A stretch of DNA of 39,750 nt. Origin: Castellaniella sp034007085 (GTDB lineage: Bacteria > Pseudomonadota > Gammaproteobacteria > Burkholderiales > Burkholderiaceae_B). The notes beneath the pieces were generated by a model. The model saw only the letters and a list, made by a program, of their open reading frames with translations, had not been told where the DNA came from and made no database searches. The stretch covers positions 1-39,750 of the forward strand of contig NZ_JAVERO010000010.1 of NCBI RefSeq assembly GCF_034007085.1, given 5' to 3'. Below, in pieces: positions 1-8,402 of this stretch. Position 1 is the first letter of the stretch, and each line of letters opens with the position of its first letter. The position numbers and the translations under genes are program-made.

Positions 1-758
1 TGATCACCGATGGCCTTGTGGATCAGGGCGGCGGCCACGGAAGAATCGACGCCGCCGGACAGGCCCAGGATGACCTCGTCGGACCCAACCTGTTCGCGGA
101 TGCGAGCGACGGCCTCGGCCACATAGTCGGGCATGTTCCAATCGCGCGCACAACCGCAGATCTCGGTGACGAAGCGTTCCAGAATGGCCTGGCCCTGGAC
201 GGTGTGGGTGACTTCGGGGTGGAATTGGACGGCGTAGAAGCCGCGTTCCTCGTCGGCCATGCCGGCGATCTCGCAGGACGGCGTGGAAGCCATGCGCTTG
301 AAACCAGGCGGCAAGGCCGTGACGCGGTCGCCGTGGCTCATCCAGACCTTGAGCATGCCATGGCCTTCGGGGGTCTCGAAATCCTGCAGGCCGGCCAGCA
401 GGCGGGTATGACCATGGGCGCGGACTTCGGCATAGCCGAATTCACGATGATCGGAAAATTCCACCTGACCACCCAGTTGCAGGGCCATGGACTGCATGCC
501 ATAGCAGATGCCCAGCACCGGCACCCCGGCCTGGAAAACGGCGGCAGGGACTTTCAGGGATGCTTCGGTGTAGGCCGAGGCATGGCTACCCGACAGGATG
601 ATGCCCTTCAGGCCCTGCGCCTGTTGTTCGCGGATGAAATCGTCGGTCATGTCGCCCGGATGGATTTCGCAATAGACGCCGGTGTCGCGCACGCGGCGGG
701 CAATGAGCTGGGTGACCTGTGAACCGTAGTCCAGGATGAGAATGCGCTGATGGTGCAT
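1..758 (-). CDS. guaA: GMP synthase (glutamine-hydrolysing), N-terminal part, cut by window edge
   Basis: GuaA makes GMP from XMP, ATP and glutamine, the last step of guanine nucleotide synthesis in the cytoplasm. About 252 codons are visible, starting at the ATG at 756-758 (MHHQRILILDYGSQ). The class I glutamine amidotransferase domain is complete: the nucleophile Cys85 sits in GICYGMQ, and the His-Glu pair sits in YAVQFHPEVTH. After it the ATP-pyrophosphatase domain begins with the P-loop SGGVDSS, just before the window ends. The gene is divergent from the MFS gene at 885. guaB, its usual operon partner in many bacteria, lies upstream on the same strand but is separated by that MFS gene, so guaA must have its own promoter in the 126-bp gap. 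Identity is secure from the motifs. Confidence 0.97.
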   Translation of the reverse strand, partial: MHHQRILILDYGSQVTQLIARRVRDTGVYCEIHPGDMTDDFIREQQAQGLKGIILSGSHASAYTEASLKVPAAVFQAGVPVLGICYGMQSMALQLGGQVEFSDHREFGYAEVRAHGHTRLLAGLQDFETPEGHGMLKVWMSHGDRVTALPPGFKRMASTPSCEIAGMADEERGFYAVQFHPEVTHTVQGQAILERFVTEICGCARDWNMPDYVAEAVARIREQVGSDEVILGLSGGVDSSVAAALIHKAIGD

Positions 759-794
759 GATGGATGGGCGATCGGGAGGGCTGTTCAAGGCGTT

Positions 795-824
795 AATGTA
801 ACCCAGGCATGCCTCGGGTGTCCC
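795..824 (-). promoter_or_regulatory. Candidate guaA promoter
   Basis: On the minus strand a GGGACA box (824-819) and a TACATT box (800-795) are 18 bp apart, each 4-5 of 6 matches to the sigma-70 consensus. Transcription would start near 789, giving a leader of about 30 nt for guaA. This is a match by eye only. The -10 box is part of an imperfect palindrome GTTA-ATG-TAAC (792-802). Confidence 0.3.
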
Positions 825-884
825 GGCGCGGCAGGGCAATTACGTTACAGTAGAAGAGTAGAAGCTTCAAGGAGACGACTCGAC

Positions 885-2162
885 ATGGCCCCCCACCCTT
901 TTCGTATTCCCCTGCCCCTGGCTGGCCTGCTGGCCCTGGCAGTCGCCATGGGAATCGGTCGCTTTGCGTTCACTCCCGTCCTGCCGATGATGCAGGCCGA
1001 CCTGGGCCTGAGCCTGGCGCAAGGCAGCTGGTTGGCCAGCGCCAATTACCTGGGCTATCTGCTGGGCGCGCTGCTGGTGACGCACTTGAACTGGTCACCC
1101 GCAACCCTGCTGCGGCTCGGCCTGTGGATGGTGGTGCTGGTGACTGCGGCCATGGGGCTGGACAGCCATTGGCTGGGCTGGCTGGCGTGGCGTTTGCTGG
1201 CCGGGGTGGCCAGCGCCTGGGTGCTGATCGGGACGTCGGCCCTGTGCATCGCGCGCTTGAACGCCACGGGACAGGCAGAACGCAGCGGTCTGGTGTTCGC
1301 AGGCGTGGGCTGTGGCATTGCGTTTGCCGGGCTGGCCTGCATGGGTCTGACCCTGGCGGGGACCACGGCATCGCACGCCTGGCTCTGGCTGGCCGCTGCG
1401 GCCCTGGGCGGACTGCTGGGGGCATCGATGCTGTGGCGGACCCCAGAAACCCCGCAAGATGCCGGCGCAATCGCACCGCCCGCCGCAGCTCCAGATACGG
1501 CAGGCACTACGTCCCCACCCTCGCCCGCCCGGGCAGCCATGGCACAGGATCCGGCCTACAGCGTCTCGGCCGATGCCGCCCCGCCCCTGCACTGGGGCCT
1601 GATCCTGTGCTATGGGGTCTATGGCTTCGGCTATATCCTGCCGGCCACGTTCCTGCCGGCCCAGGCGCGGCTGCTGGTGCCGGACCCCTGGCTGTTCAGC
1701 CTGGCCTGGCCGGTCTTCGGCCTGGCAGGCGCAGTATCCACAGTGGTGGCCAGCCGCCTGGCGCGCCGCTACACCCGACCGCAGATCTGGGCCGGCGCCC
1801 AGGTGGTGATGGCGGTGGGCGTGCTGGCACCCGCCGTATGGCATGCGCTGCCGGCGATCCTGCTGGCCGCCTGCTGTGTGGGCAGCACATTCATGGTGAT
1901 CACGATGGTCGGCCTGCAGGAAGCCCAGGTCGCCGTTGGCCAGGCCGGCGCCAAGCGCCAGATGGCGGCGATGACGGCTTCGTTTGCCCTGGGCCAGCTG
2001 ATCGGCCCGATTTTCTTCAGCCTGACGCACACGGGGTTCGGCGCATCGCTGGAATTCGCCCTGGTGCTGGGCGCGCTGGGCTTGCTGGCAGGCGCCGTCC
2101 CGATCCTGCGGCTGCAGGCCACGGGTCAGGCCCCGGCCAGCCGATCAAAGGCGCAGCATTAG
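885..2162 (+). CDS. YbfB/YjiJ-family MFS transporter
   Basis: This is an integral inner-membrane transporter of 425 residues. The N-terminus (AVAMGIGRFAFTPVLPMMQ, residues about 20-38) is the signature of the YbfB/YjiJ branch of the major facilitator superfamily, whose substrates are largely unknown; export of small molecules is the usual guess. About twelve hydrophobic segments are visible, split by an Ala/Pro/Thr-rich loop of roughly 45 residues in the middle (about residues 185-230). The reading frame is open upstream to 750, but the ATG at 885 is chosen because AAGGAGAC (869-876) lies 8 nt before it and the membrane domain starts right after. The gene lies on the plus strand between guaA and guaB, both on the minus strand, and converges with guaB. 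No regulator is next to it. Confidence 0.85.
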   Translation: MAPHPFRIPLPLAGLLALAVAMGIGRFAFTPVLPMMQADLGLSLAQGSWLASANYLGYLLGALLVTHLNWSPATLLRLGLWMVVLVTAAMGLDSHWLGWLAWRLLAGVASAWVLIGTSALCIARLNATGQAERSGLVFAGVGCGIAFAGLACMGLTLAGTTASHAWLWLAAAALGGLLGASMLWRTPETPQDAGAIAPPAAAPDTAGTTSPPSPARAAMAQDPAYSVSADAAPPLHWGLILCYGVYGFGYILPATFLPAQARLLVPDPWLFSLAWPVFGLAGAVSTVVASRLARRYTRPQIWAGAQVVMAVGVLAPAVWHALPAILLAACCVGSTFMVITMVGLQEAQVAVGQAGAKRQMAAMTASFALGQLIGPIFFSLTHTGFGASLEFALVLGALGLLAGAVPILRLQATGQAPASRSKAQH

Positions 2163-2229
2163 ACGGCGCCCGCCGGCGCGGCAGGCGCGCCAGCGGTGCC
2201 GGGGGCCGATACAGCGCCCGGCATGCCGA

Positions 2230-3690
2230 TCAGTCCGCCCGGTAGTTGGGGGCTTCCTTGGTGATCTGCACGTCGTGGACGTGCGATTCACGCACCCCGG
2301 CAGCGGTGATTTCCACGAATTCGGCCTGGGCATGCAGGTCGGCGATCGTGGCGCAGCCACAATAGCCCATGGACGCCCGGATGCCGCCCACCAGTTGGTA
2401 GATGATGGCGATGACGCTGCCCTTGTAGGGCACGCGGGCCTCGATGCCTTCGGGGACCAGTTTGTCGACGTTGTTGCTGGGATCCTGGAAATAGCGATCG
2501 GCGGAGCCGTCCGCCATGGCGCCCAGGCTGCCCATGCCGCGATAGGATTTGTATGAACGCCCCTGGAACAGCACGACTTCGCCGGGGGCTTCTTCGGTGC
2601 CGGCGAACATGCCGCCCATCATGCAGGTGGACGCGCCTGCGGCCAGGGCCTTGGCGACGTCGCCGGAATAGCGGATGCCGCCGTCGGCAATCAGGGGCAC
2701 GCCGGTGCCTTCCAGGGCCTGGGCCACGTCGGCGATGGCGGTGATCTGCGGCACGCCCACCCCGGCCACGACGCGGGTGGTGCAGATGGAACCTGGGCCG
2801 ATGCCGACCTTGACCGCATCGGCGCCGGCATCCACCAGCGCACGCGCAGCGGCGGCGGTGGCGATGTTGCCGCCGATGACCTGGATGTTGGGATAGTGTT
2901 TTTTGACCCAGCGGACACGCTCGATCACACCGGCGGAATGGCCATGGGCGGTATCGACCACGATCACGTCCACACCCGCAGCAGCGAGTTTTTCGACCCG
3001 TTCGTCCGTGCCATCGGACACGCCGACGGCGGCGCCGACGCGCAACTGGCCCTGGGCGTCCTTGCTGGCCAGGGGGTGTTCGGTGTTCTTGACGATGTCC
3101 TTGACCGTGGCCAGGCCGCGCAGCTGGAATTTGTCGTTGACGATCAGGACGCGTTCCAGGCGGTGGCGATGCATCAGCGCCTGGGCTTCTTCGAGCGTGG
3201 CGCCTTCGGTCAGGGTGACCAGGCGGTCCTGCGGCGTCATGACTTCGCGCAGGGAGACGTCCAGGCGGTCTTCGAAGCGCAGGTCGCGATTGGTGACGAT
3301 GCCGACCAGCTTGCCGCCTTCGACCACCGGCAGGCCGGAAATGCCATGCTGGCGCTGCAGCGCGATGGCATCGCGCACCTTCATCGTGGGGGTGACGGTG
3401 ACCGGGTCGATGACGATGCCGAATTCGTGGCGCTTGACACGCGCGACCTCGCGCGCCTGTTCGTCGGCGCTGAGGTTTTTATGGACGATGCCGATGCCGC
3501 CTTCCTGGGCCATGGCGATGGCCAGGCGTGATTCGGTCACGGTGTCCATGGCTGCGGACACGAGCGGGATGTTGAGCTGGATGCCCCGGGTCAGCTGCGT
3601 GACGAGGCGCGTATCGCGCGGCAGGACCTGGGAAAAGGCCGGGACCAGAAGAACGTCGTCGAAGGTCAGGGCTTTTTTGATCAGACGCAT
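2230..3690 (-). CDS. guaB: Inosine-5'-monophosphate dehydrogenase
   Basis: GuaB oxidises IMP to XMP with NAD+, the committed step to GMP. The protein has 486 residues, the normal length. The start MRLIKKALTFDDVLL is chosen over an ATG five codons earlier because GGAG (3701-3698) is placed 7 nt before it. The TIM barrel is interrupted by a CBS-domain pair at about residues 91-205 (for example GISGLPVV and VLIVND). The catalytic loop GPGSICTTRVV carries Cys303, followed by the phosphate-binding GGIRYSGD and the flap RYFQ. The gene starts 34 nt after the purL stop, with a perfect -10 box in that gap, so it may be read from purL as well as from its own promoter. Downstream it meets the convergent MFS gene instead of guaA. 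Confidence 0.98.
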   Translation of the reverse strand: MRLIKKALTFDDVLLVPAFSQVLPRDTRLVTQLTRGIQLNIPLVSAAMDTVTESRLAIAMAQEGGIGIVHKNLSADEQAREVARVKRHEFGIVIDPVTVTPTMKVRDAIALQRQHGISGLPVVEGGKLVGIVTNRDLRFEDRLDVSLREVMTPQDRLVTLTEGATLEEAQALMHRHRLERVLIVNDKFQLRGLATVKDIVKNTEHPLASKDAQGQLRVGAAVGVSDGTDERVEKLAAAGVDVIVVDTAHGHSAGVIERVRWVKKHYPNIQVIGGNIATAAAARALVDAGADAVKVGIGPGSICTTRVVAGVGVPQITAIADVAQALEGTGVPLIADGGIRYSGDVAKALAAGASTCMMGGMFAGTEEAPGEVVLFQGRSYKSYRGMGSLGAMADGSADRYFQDPSNNVDKLVPEGIEARVPYKGSVIAIIYQLVGGIRASMGYCGCATIADLHAQAEFVEITAAGVRESHVHDVQITKEAPNYRAD

Positions 3691-3713
3691 GGATGAACTC
3701 CGCACAAAGATCG

Positions 3714-3719
3714 ATTATA
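3714..3719 (-). promoter_or_regulatory. Candidate -10 box of guaB
   Basis: A perfect TATAAT reads on the minus strand in the 34-nt gap between purL and guaB. Transcription would start near 3707, giving a leader of about 17 nt that still holds the GGAG ribosome site. No good -35 box is seen at 16-18 bp; that position is inside the end of purL. Confidence 0.45.
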
Positions 3720-3724
3720 GCGCC

Positions 3725-6700
3725 TCAGGCGAGGTGGGCCCGCGCATTGCGGAACATGCGCATCCACGGCGTGTAGCCCCCATGTGCGGTCTCGTCCCCT
3801 CCCCGGTCGGCCAGGCCCCAGCGTTCCGGGTGCCAGGACATCATGACGTTGCGGGTGACGCGTTCCGGGTGCGGCATCATGACGGTGTAGCGGCCATCGG
3901 CGGTGGTCACTGCCGTCAGGCCGGCCGGGCTGCCGTTGGGATTGGCCGGATAGGATTCGGTGCGCGCGCCCCGGTTGTCGACAAACGCCATGGCTTCCAC
4001 GACCCGGGCGGCATCGCCCTGGCGGCTGAAATCGGCGAATCCTTCGCCATGCGCCACGGCGATGGGCGCGCGCGTGCCGGCCATGCCGGAAAAGAAAATC
4101 GATGGGGAATCCAGGATTTCGACCAGCGACAGGCGTGCCTCGTATTTTTCGGAGACATTGCGGGTAAAGCGTGGCCAGGCATCCGCACCCGGGATGAAAT
4201 CGGCCAGCGCGGCCATCATCTGGCAGCCATTGCACACGCCCAGCGCGAAACTGTCCGGCCGGGCGAAGAAAGCGCCAAACTGATCGGCCAGCGCCGCATT
4301 GAAACGAATGGTGCGCGCCCAGCCCTCGCCCGCGCCCAGCACGTCGCCATAGCTGAACCCGCCCACGGCCACCAGGCCGTTCATGCCATCCAGGCGGATC
4401 CGCCCGGCCAGCAGGTCGGTCATATGCACGTCCACGGCCTCGAAACCCGCCACATCAAAGGCCCAGGCCATTTCGACCTGGCTGTTGCAGCCCTGTTCGC
4501 GCAGGATGGCGATGCGCGGGCGCACGCCGGTGGCGATGAAAGGCGCGGCCACATCGTCCTGGGGATCGAAATCCACACGCGGCGACAGGCCCGGATCCTC
4601 GGTATCCAGCCAGGTGTCGTATTCGGCCTGGGCGCAGCCGGGGTGGTCCCGGCGGGCCATGATGCGGCGCGTGGTCTCGCTCCAGATCTGGCCGAGTTCG
4701 GCCAGGGGGCGCTGGTAGATGATGGCGCCGTCACGGAAGACCTGCAGTTCCCCGCGCGCATTGGGCATGCCGACCACGTGGGTGCAGTGCGCCAGGCCCG
4801 CCTGGCGCAGATGGCGCAGGACTTCGTCACGATGCGCGCGCGGTACCTGCAGCAGCCAGCCGGCTTCTTCGTTGAACAGGGCGGCCAGATTGCGTTCGTG
4901 ATGCTGGACGGCCACCTGTTCGGCGCGGATCTTGTAATCCCCGGCATCGGCGGTGTGCGGGTCGATGGTCAGCATGTCCAGGTTCAGGGACACGCCCAGG
5001 CGACCGGCAAACGCCATTTCGGCGGCGGCGGCCAGCAGGCCGCCATCGGAACGGTCATGGCAGGCCAGGATCCAGCCCCGGGCCGCCAGTTCACGCAGCG
5101 CCAGGAAAGCGGCTCGCAGCAAGGCCGCGTCGCGCAAGTCGGGGGTTTCCGTGCCCATGTGGCCCTGGGTGTGCGCCAGCACGGAACCGCCCAGGCGTTG
5201 GCGGCCTTCGCCCAGGTCGATGAGCAGCAGCACGGAACCGTCCGCCACATCGCGCAGCTGCGGCGTCAGGGTGGCGCGTACGTCGGCCACCGGCGCAAAG
5301 GCCGTGACCACCAGGGACACCGGGGACACGACCTGATGGTCGCCGGACGCATCGCGCCAGGCGGTGCGCATGGACAGGGAATCCTTGCCTACCGGGATCG
5401 ACAGCCCCAGGTGCTGGCACCAGTCGCTGACGGCCGATACGGTGTCGTACAGGGCTGCGTCCTGGCCCGGCGCACCGCAGGCGGCCATCCAGTTGGCGGA
5501 CAGTTTGATGTCTTCCAGCCGCGCAACGCCCGCAGCGGCCAGATTCGTCAGCGCCTCGGCCACGGCCATGCGGCCTGAGGCGGCGGGATTCAGGACGGCG
5601 ATCGGGCTGCGCTCGCCCAGGGCCATGGCCTCGCCCGCCACGCCTTCGTAGTCGCGCAGGGTGACGGCGCAATCGGCCACCGGGACCTGCCAGGGGCCGA
5701 CCATCTGGTCGCGGGCCGTCAGGCCACCCACGGTACGATCGCCAATGGTGATGAGAAAGGATTTGTTGGCCACGGTGGGATGACGCAGCACGCGCTCGAT
5801 GGCCTCGGGCAGCGCGATGCCACTCAGGTCCAGAGGATCGCCGGTCACGGCGGCGCGTTCGGCATTGCGCTGCATGCGCGGCGGCTTGCCCAGGATCACG
5901 TCCACCGGTACGTCCACGGGACGCAGCCCGACCGGGTCGATTTCGCCCGCCGGACGGTCCAGGCCGGGCAGCCCCTCGTCCAGGGTGACGCGCAGGCGGC
6001 GTTCTTCGGTGGCGATGCCGACCACGGCATAAGGACAGCGTTCACGATCGGCAATCCGCGCAAAACGGTCCAGGTCCTCGGGACGGATGGCCAGCACGTA
6101 GCGTTCCTGGGATTCGTTGCTCCAGATCTCGGCGGGCGACAGGCCGGATTCTTCCAGGGGCACGCGCCGCAATTCGAATTGCGCGCCACGGCCCGCGTCG
6201 TTGACCAGTTCGGGGAACGCATTGGACAGGCCGCCCGCCCCGACGTCGTGAATTGCCAGGAGGGGATTGGATTGGCCCTGCTGCCAGCAGCGGTCGATGA
6301 CCTCCTGGGCGCGGCGCTGCATTTCGGGGTTGCCGCGCTGCACGGAATCGAAATCGAGTTCGGCCTGGTTGGTGCCTGCCCCCATGCTGGAAGCCGCGCC
6401 GCCGCCCATGCCGATGCGCATGCCCGGGCCGCCCAGCTGCACCAGCAGCGCGCCCGGCGGCAGCGGGTCCTTGTGCGTCAGCTGCGCATCGATCTGGCCC
6501 AGGCCGCCAGCCAGCATGATGGGCTTGTGATAACCCCAGCGGGTGCCGTCCACCGCTTGCTCGAAACTGCGGAAATAGCCCAGCAGGTTCGGGCGGCCGA
6601 ATTCATTGTTGAACGCCGCCCCGCCAATCGGGCCTTCGATCATGATGTCCAGCGGCGTGGCGATGCGCCCGGGCGCACCACCGGCATCTTCCCAGGGTTC

Positions 6701-7795
6701 AATGGCGTCGTCCACGCGCAGGTTCGAGACGGTGAAGCCGGTCAGCCCTGCCTTGGGCTTGGATCCGCGTCCGGTCGCGCCCTCGTCGCGGATTTCGCCG
6801 CCCGCGCCGGTTGCCGCGCCCGGGAAAGGCGCAATGGCCGTCGGGTGGTTGTGCGTTTCGACCTTCATCAGCGTGTGGGCCACGAGATCGTGGCGTCGAT
6901 ACACGGTGTCGCCGGCATCGCCTGCATGAAAGACCCGCGCCGGCCCACCGGCCATGATGGCGGCATTGTCCGAATAGGCGACGACCGTGCCTTCGGGCTG
7001 GGCGGCGTGGGTGGCACGGATCATGTCGAACAGTGTGTGCGCCTGGGCCTGGCCGTCCACCGTCCAGTGGGCGTTGAAGATCTTGTGGCGGCAGTGTTCG
7101 CTGTTGGCCTGGGCGAACATCATCAGTTCGACATCGGTGGGGTCGCGCCCCAGGTCGCCATAGGCACGCAGCAGATAGTCGATCTCATCGTCCGACAACG
7201 CGAGCCCCAGGTCCGCGTTGCAGGCTTCCAGGGCGGCACGTCCCTGGGCCAGCACGGGCACGGTCTGGACAGGCTGACCGGCCAGCGGGGCAAACAGCGC
7301 CCGGCCATCGAAATCATCGTCCACCACGGTTTCTGTCATGCGATCGTGCACACAGGCGGCCACGGCGGCCAGCTGGTCCGCGTCCAGTGCGCGGCTGCCC
7401 AGCAGACCGCGCTCCGGCACGACGGTATAGCGCACCCCGCGTTCGATGCGGTGCACCTGCGGCAGGCCGCAATGGCGGGCGATATCGGTTGCCTTGCTGG
7501 CCCAGGGGGAAATCGTCCCCAGGCGCGGAATCACCAGGAAACGTGCCGCGTGCCGTTCAGTGACCGGGGCGGGTATCGCGCGGCCATCGTCCAGCAGCGC
7601 CTGCAGGCGGGCCTGCCCTGCTTCATCGAGCGCGCCGTCGAGCCCGATGAAATGGCACGCCTGCGCATGGATGTCGCTCACGGGCAGGTTCCGGGCGGCC
7701 AGGCGGCGCAGCAGGCGTTCCCGGCGAAAATCGGACAGAACGGATGAACCGGGGATGATCAGGACGGTAGTCACGGCGAGACGGCTCGAAGGCAT
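3725..7795 (-). CDS. purL: Phosphoribosylformylglycinamidine synthase (large, single-chain form)
   Basis: PurL converts FGAR, ATP and glutamine to FGAM, the fourth step of de novo purine synthesis. It is the single-chain form of proteobacteria, 1356 residues (E. coli about 1295). Domains in order: an N-terminal PurS-like part and linker; two AIRS-type synthetase halves, with HNHPTAIAPFPGAATGAGG and GGGAASSMGAGTNQAELDFD in the first and PVGKDSLSMRT in the second; and a C-terminal class I glutaminase with the nucleophile in LGVCNGCQMM and the His-Glu pair in MPHPERV. The ATG at 7795 is used; a GTG seven codons later (VTTVLIIPGSS) is possible, since neither start has a clear Shine-Dalgarno sequence. 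greB ends 25 nt upstream and guaB starts 34 nt downstream, giving a short purine block. Confidence 0.97.
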   Translation of the reverse strand: MPSSRLAVTTVLIIPGSSVLSDFRRERLLRRLAARNLPVSDIHAQACHFIGLDGALDEAGQARLQALLDDGRAIPAPVTERHAARFLVIPRLGTISPWASKATDIARHCGLPQVHRIERGVRYTVVPERGLLGSRALDADQLAAVAACVHDRMTETVVDDDFDGRALFAPLAGQPVQTVPVLAQGRAALEACNADLGLALSDDEIDYLLRAYGDLGRDPTDVELMMFAQANSEHCRHKIFNAHWTVDGQAQAHTLFDMIRATHAAQPEGTVVAYSDNAAIMAGGPARVFHAGDAGDTVYRRHDLVAHTLMKVETHNHPTAIAPFPGAATGAGGEIRDEGATGRGSKPKAGLTGFTVSNLRVDDAIEPWEDAGGAPGRIATPLDIMIEGPIGGAAFNNEFGRPNLLGYFRSFEQAVDGTRWGYHKPIMLAGGLGQIDAQLTHKDPLPPGALLVQLGGPGMRIGMGGGAASSMGAGTNQAELDFDSVQRGNPEMQRRAQEVIDRCWQQGQSNPLLAIHDVGAGGLSNAFPELVNDAGRGAQFELRRVPLEESGLSPAEIWSNESQERYVLAIRPEDLDRFARIADRERCPYAVVGIATEERRLRVTLDEGLPGLDRPAGEIDPVGLRPVDVPVDVILGKPPRMQRNAERAAVTGDPLDLSGIALPEAIERVLRHPTVANKSFLITIGDRTVGGLTARDQMVGPWQVPVADCAVTLRDYEGVAGEAMALGERSPIAVLNPAASGRMAVAEALTNLAAAGVARLEDIKLSANWMAACGAPGQDAALYDTVSAVSDWCQHLGLSIPVGKDSLSMRTAWRDASGDHQVVSPVSLVVTAFAPVADVRATLTPQLRDVADGSVLLLIDLGEGRQRLGGSVLAHTQGHMGTETPDLRDAALLRAAFLALRELAARGWILACHDRSDGGLLAAAAEMAFAGRLGVSLNLDMLTIDPHTADAGDYKIRAEQVAVQHHERNLAALFNEEAGWLLQVPRAHRDEVLRHLRQAGLAHCTHVVGMPNARGELQVFRDGAIIYQRPLAELGQIWSETTRRIMARRDHPGCAQAEYDTWLDTEDPGLSPRVDFDPQDDVAAPFIATGVRPRIAILREQGCNSQVEMAWAFDVAGFEAVDVHMTDLLAGRIRLDGMNGLVAVGGFSYGDVLGAGEGWARTIRFNAALADQFGAFFARPDSFALGVCNGCQMMAALADFIPGADAWPRFTRNVSEKYEARLSLVEILDSPSIFFSGMAGTRAPIAVAHGEGFADFSRQGDAARVVEAMAFVDNRGARTESYPANPNGSPAGLTAVTTADGRYTVMMPHPERVTRNVMMSWHPERWGLADRGGDETAHGGYTPWMRMFRNARAHLA

Positions 7796-7807
7796 GGGAA
7801 ACCGTCT

Positions 7808-7813
7808 ATTTTA
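7808..7813 (-). promoter_or_regulatory. Candidate -10 box of purL
   Basis: TAAAAT reads on the minus strand in the 25-nt gap after greB. The predicted start near 7801 would leave only about 6 nt before the purL ATG, which fits with the missing Shine-Dalgarno sequence. No convincing -35 box is seen. Confidence 0.35.
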
Positions 7814-7820
7814 GCCGCCT

Positions 7821-8375
7821 TCAGGGGTCCGGATAGCGAACGTCCAGGATGTCGAGTTCTTCGATCCCGGCGGGCGTGCGCAAGGTCACGGTATCGCCTT
7901 CGTGCGCCTTGATGAGTGCGCGGGCCACAGGCGAAATCCAGCTGATCCTGCCGGCCAGGGGTTCGGCCTCGTCCACGCCGACGATGGTGACGGTGAATTC
8001 CTCGCCCCGGCTGTCGCAATAGCGCACGGTCGCGCCAAAGAACACCTGGTCGCGGTTGGGCTGCTGCGCAGGGTCCACGACCTCGGCCGATTCCAGCCGC
8101 CGCGTCAGGTAGCGGATGCGCCGGTCGATTTCCCGCAACCGCTTCTTGCCGTACAGATAATCGCCGTTTTCCGACCGGTCGCCGTTGGATGCCGCCCAGG
8201 ACACGACGGACACGACCTCGGGCCGTTCGACGTTCATCAGACGCATCAGTTCATCGTTCAACGCCCGGTAGCCGGTGGCCGTCATGTAGTTCTTGGCGCC
8301 GGCTGGCAGGGCGTGGGATTCGGGCAGGTCATCGTCCTCTTCGTGGTCCGATTCCTTGACGAAAGCCTTGTTCAT
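7821..8375 (-). CDS. greB: Transcription elongation factor GreB
   Basis: GreB enters the secondary channel of RNA polymerase and stimulates cleavage of backtracked RNA. The protein has 184 residues. It has the N-terminal coiled-coil hairpin with acidic tip (NGDRSENGDYLYGKKR, about residues 64-79) and the C-terminal FKBP-like domain (FFGATVRYCD to LRTPAGIEEL). The start MNKAFVKE is typical of GreB and has GGAG about 8 nt before it; the frame extends four codons further to a TTG that lacks such a site. A short acidic insert (EEDDD, residues 11-15) is present near the N-terminus. The length and the MNKAFVKE start argue for GreB over GreA. It lies 27 nt after the PHP gene and 25 nt before purL on the same strand. 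Confidence 0.93.
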   Translation of the reverse strand: MNKAFVKESDHEEDDDLPESHALPAGAKNYMTATGYRALNDELMRLMNVERPEVVSVVSWAASNGDRSENGDYLYGKKRLREIDRRIRYLTRRLESAEVVDPAQQPNRDQVFFGATVRYCDSRGEEFTVTIVGVDEAEPLAGRISWISPVARALIKAHEGDTVTLRTPAGIEELDILDVRYPDP

Positions 8376-8402
8376 GGCATGCTCCAATAGGGCCAGTTCA
8401 CA

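Noticed and set aside
2197..2223. TGCCGGG / CCCGGCA inverted repeat between the MFS gene and guaB, as a terminator
   Set aside because: 7-bp arms with a 13-nt loop and no U-run; in such GC-rich sequence this is weak evidence.
2903..5578. 891-codon plus-strand open frame opposite guaB and purL
   Set aside because: It runs antisense to two certain genes. Its translation is rich in Arg, Ser, Gly and His without family similarity, the usual shadow of high-GC codon use.
5780..7747. 655-codon plus-strand open frame opposite purL
   Set aside because: Antisense shadow of the conserved synthetase domains; no ribosome site, no recognisable domain.
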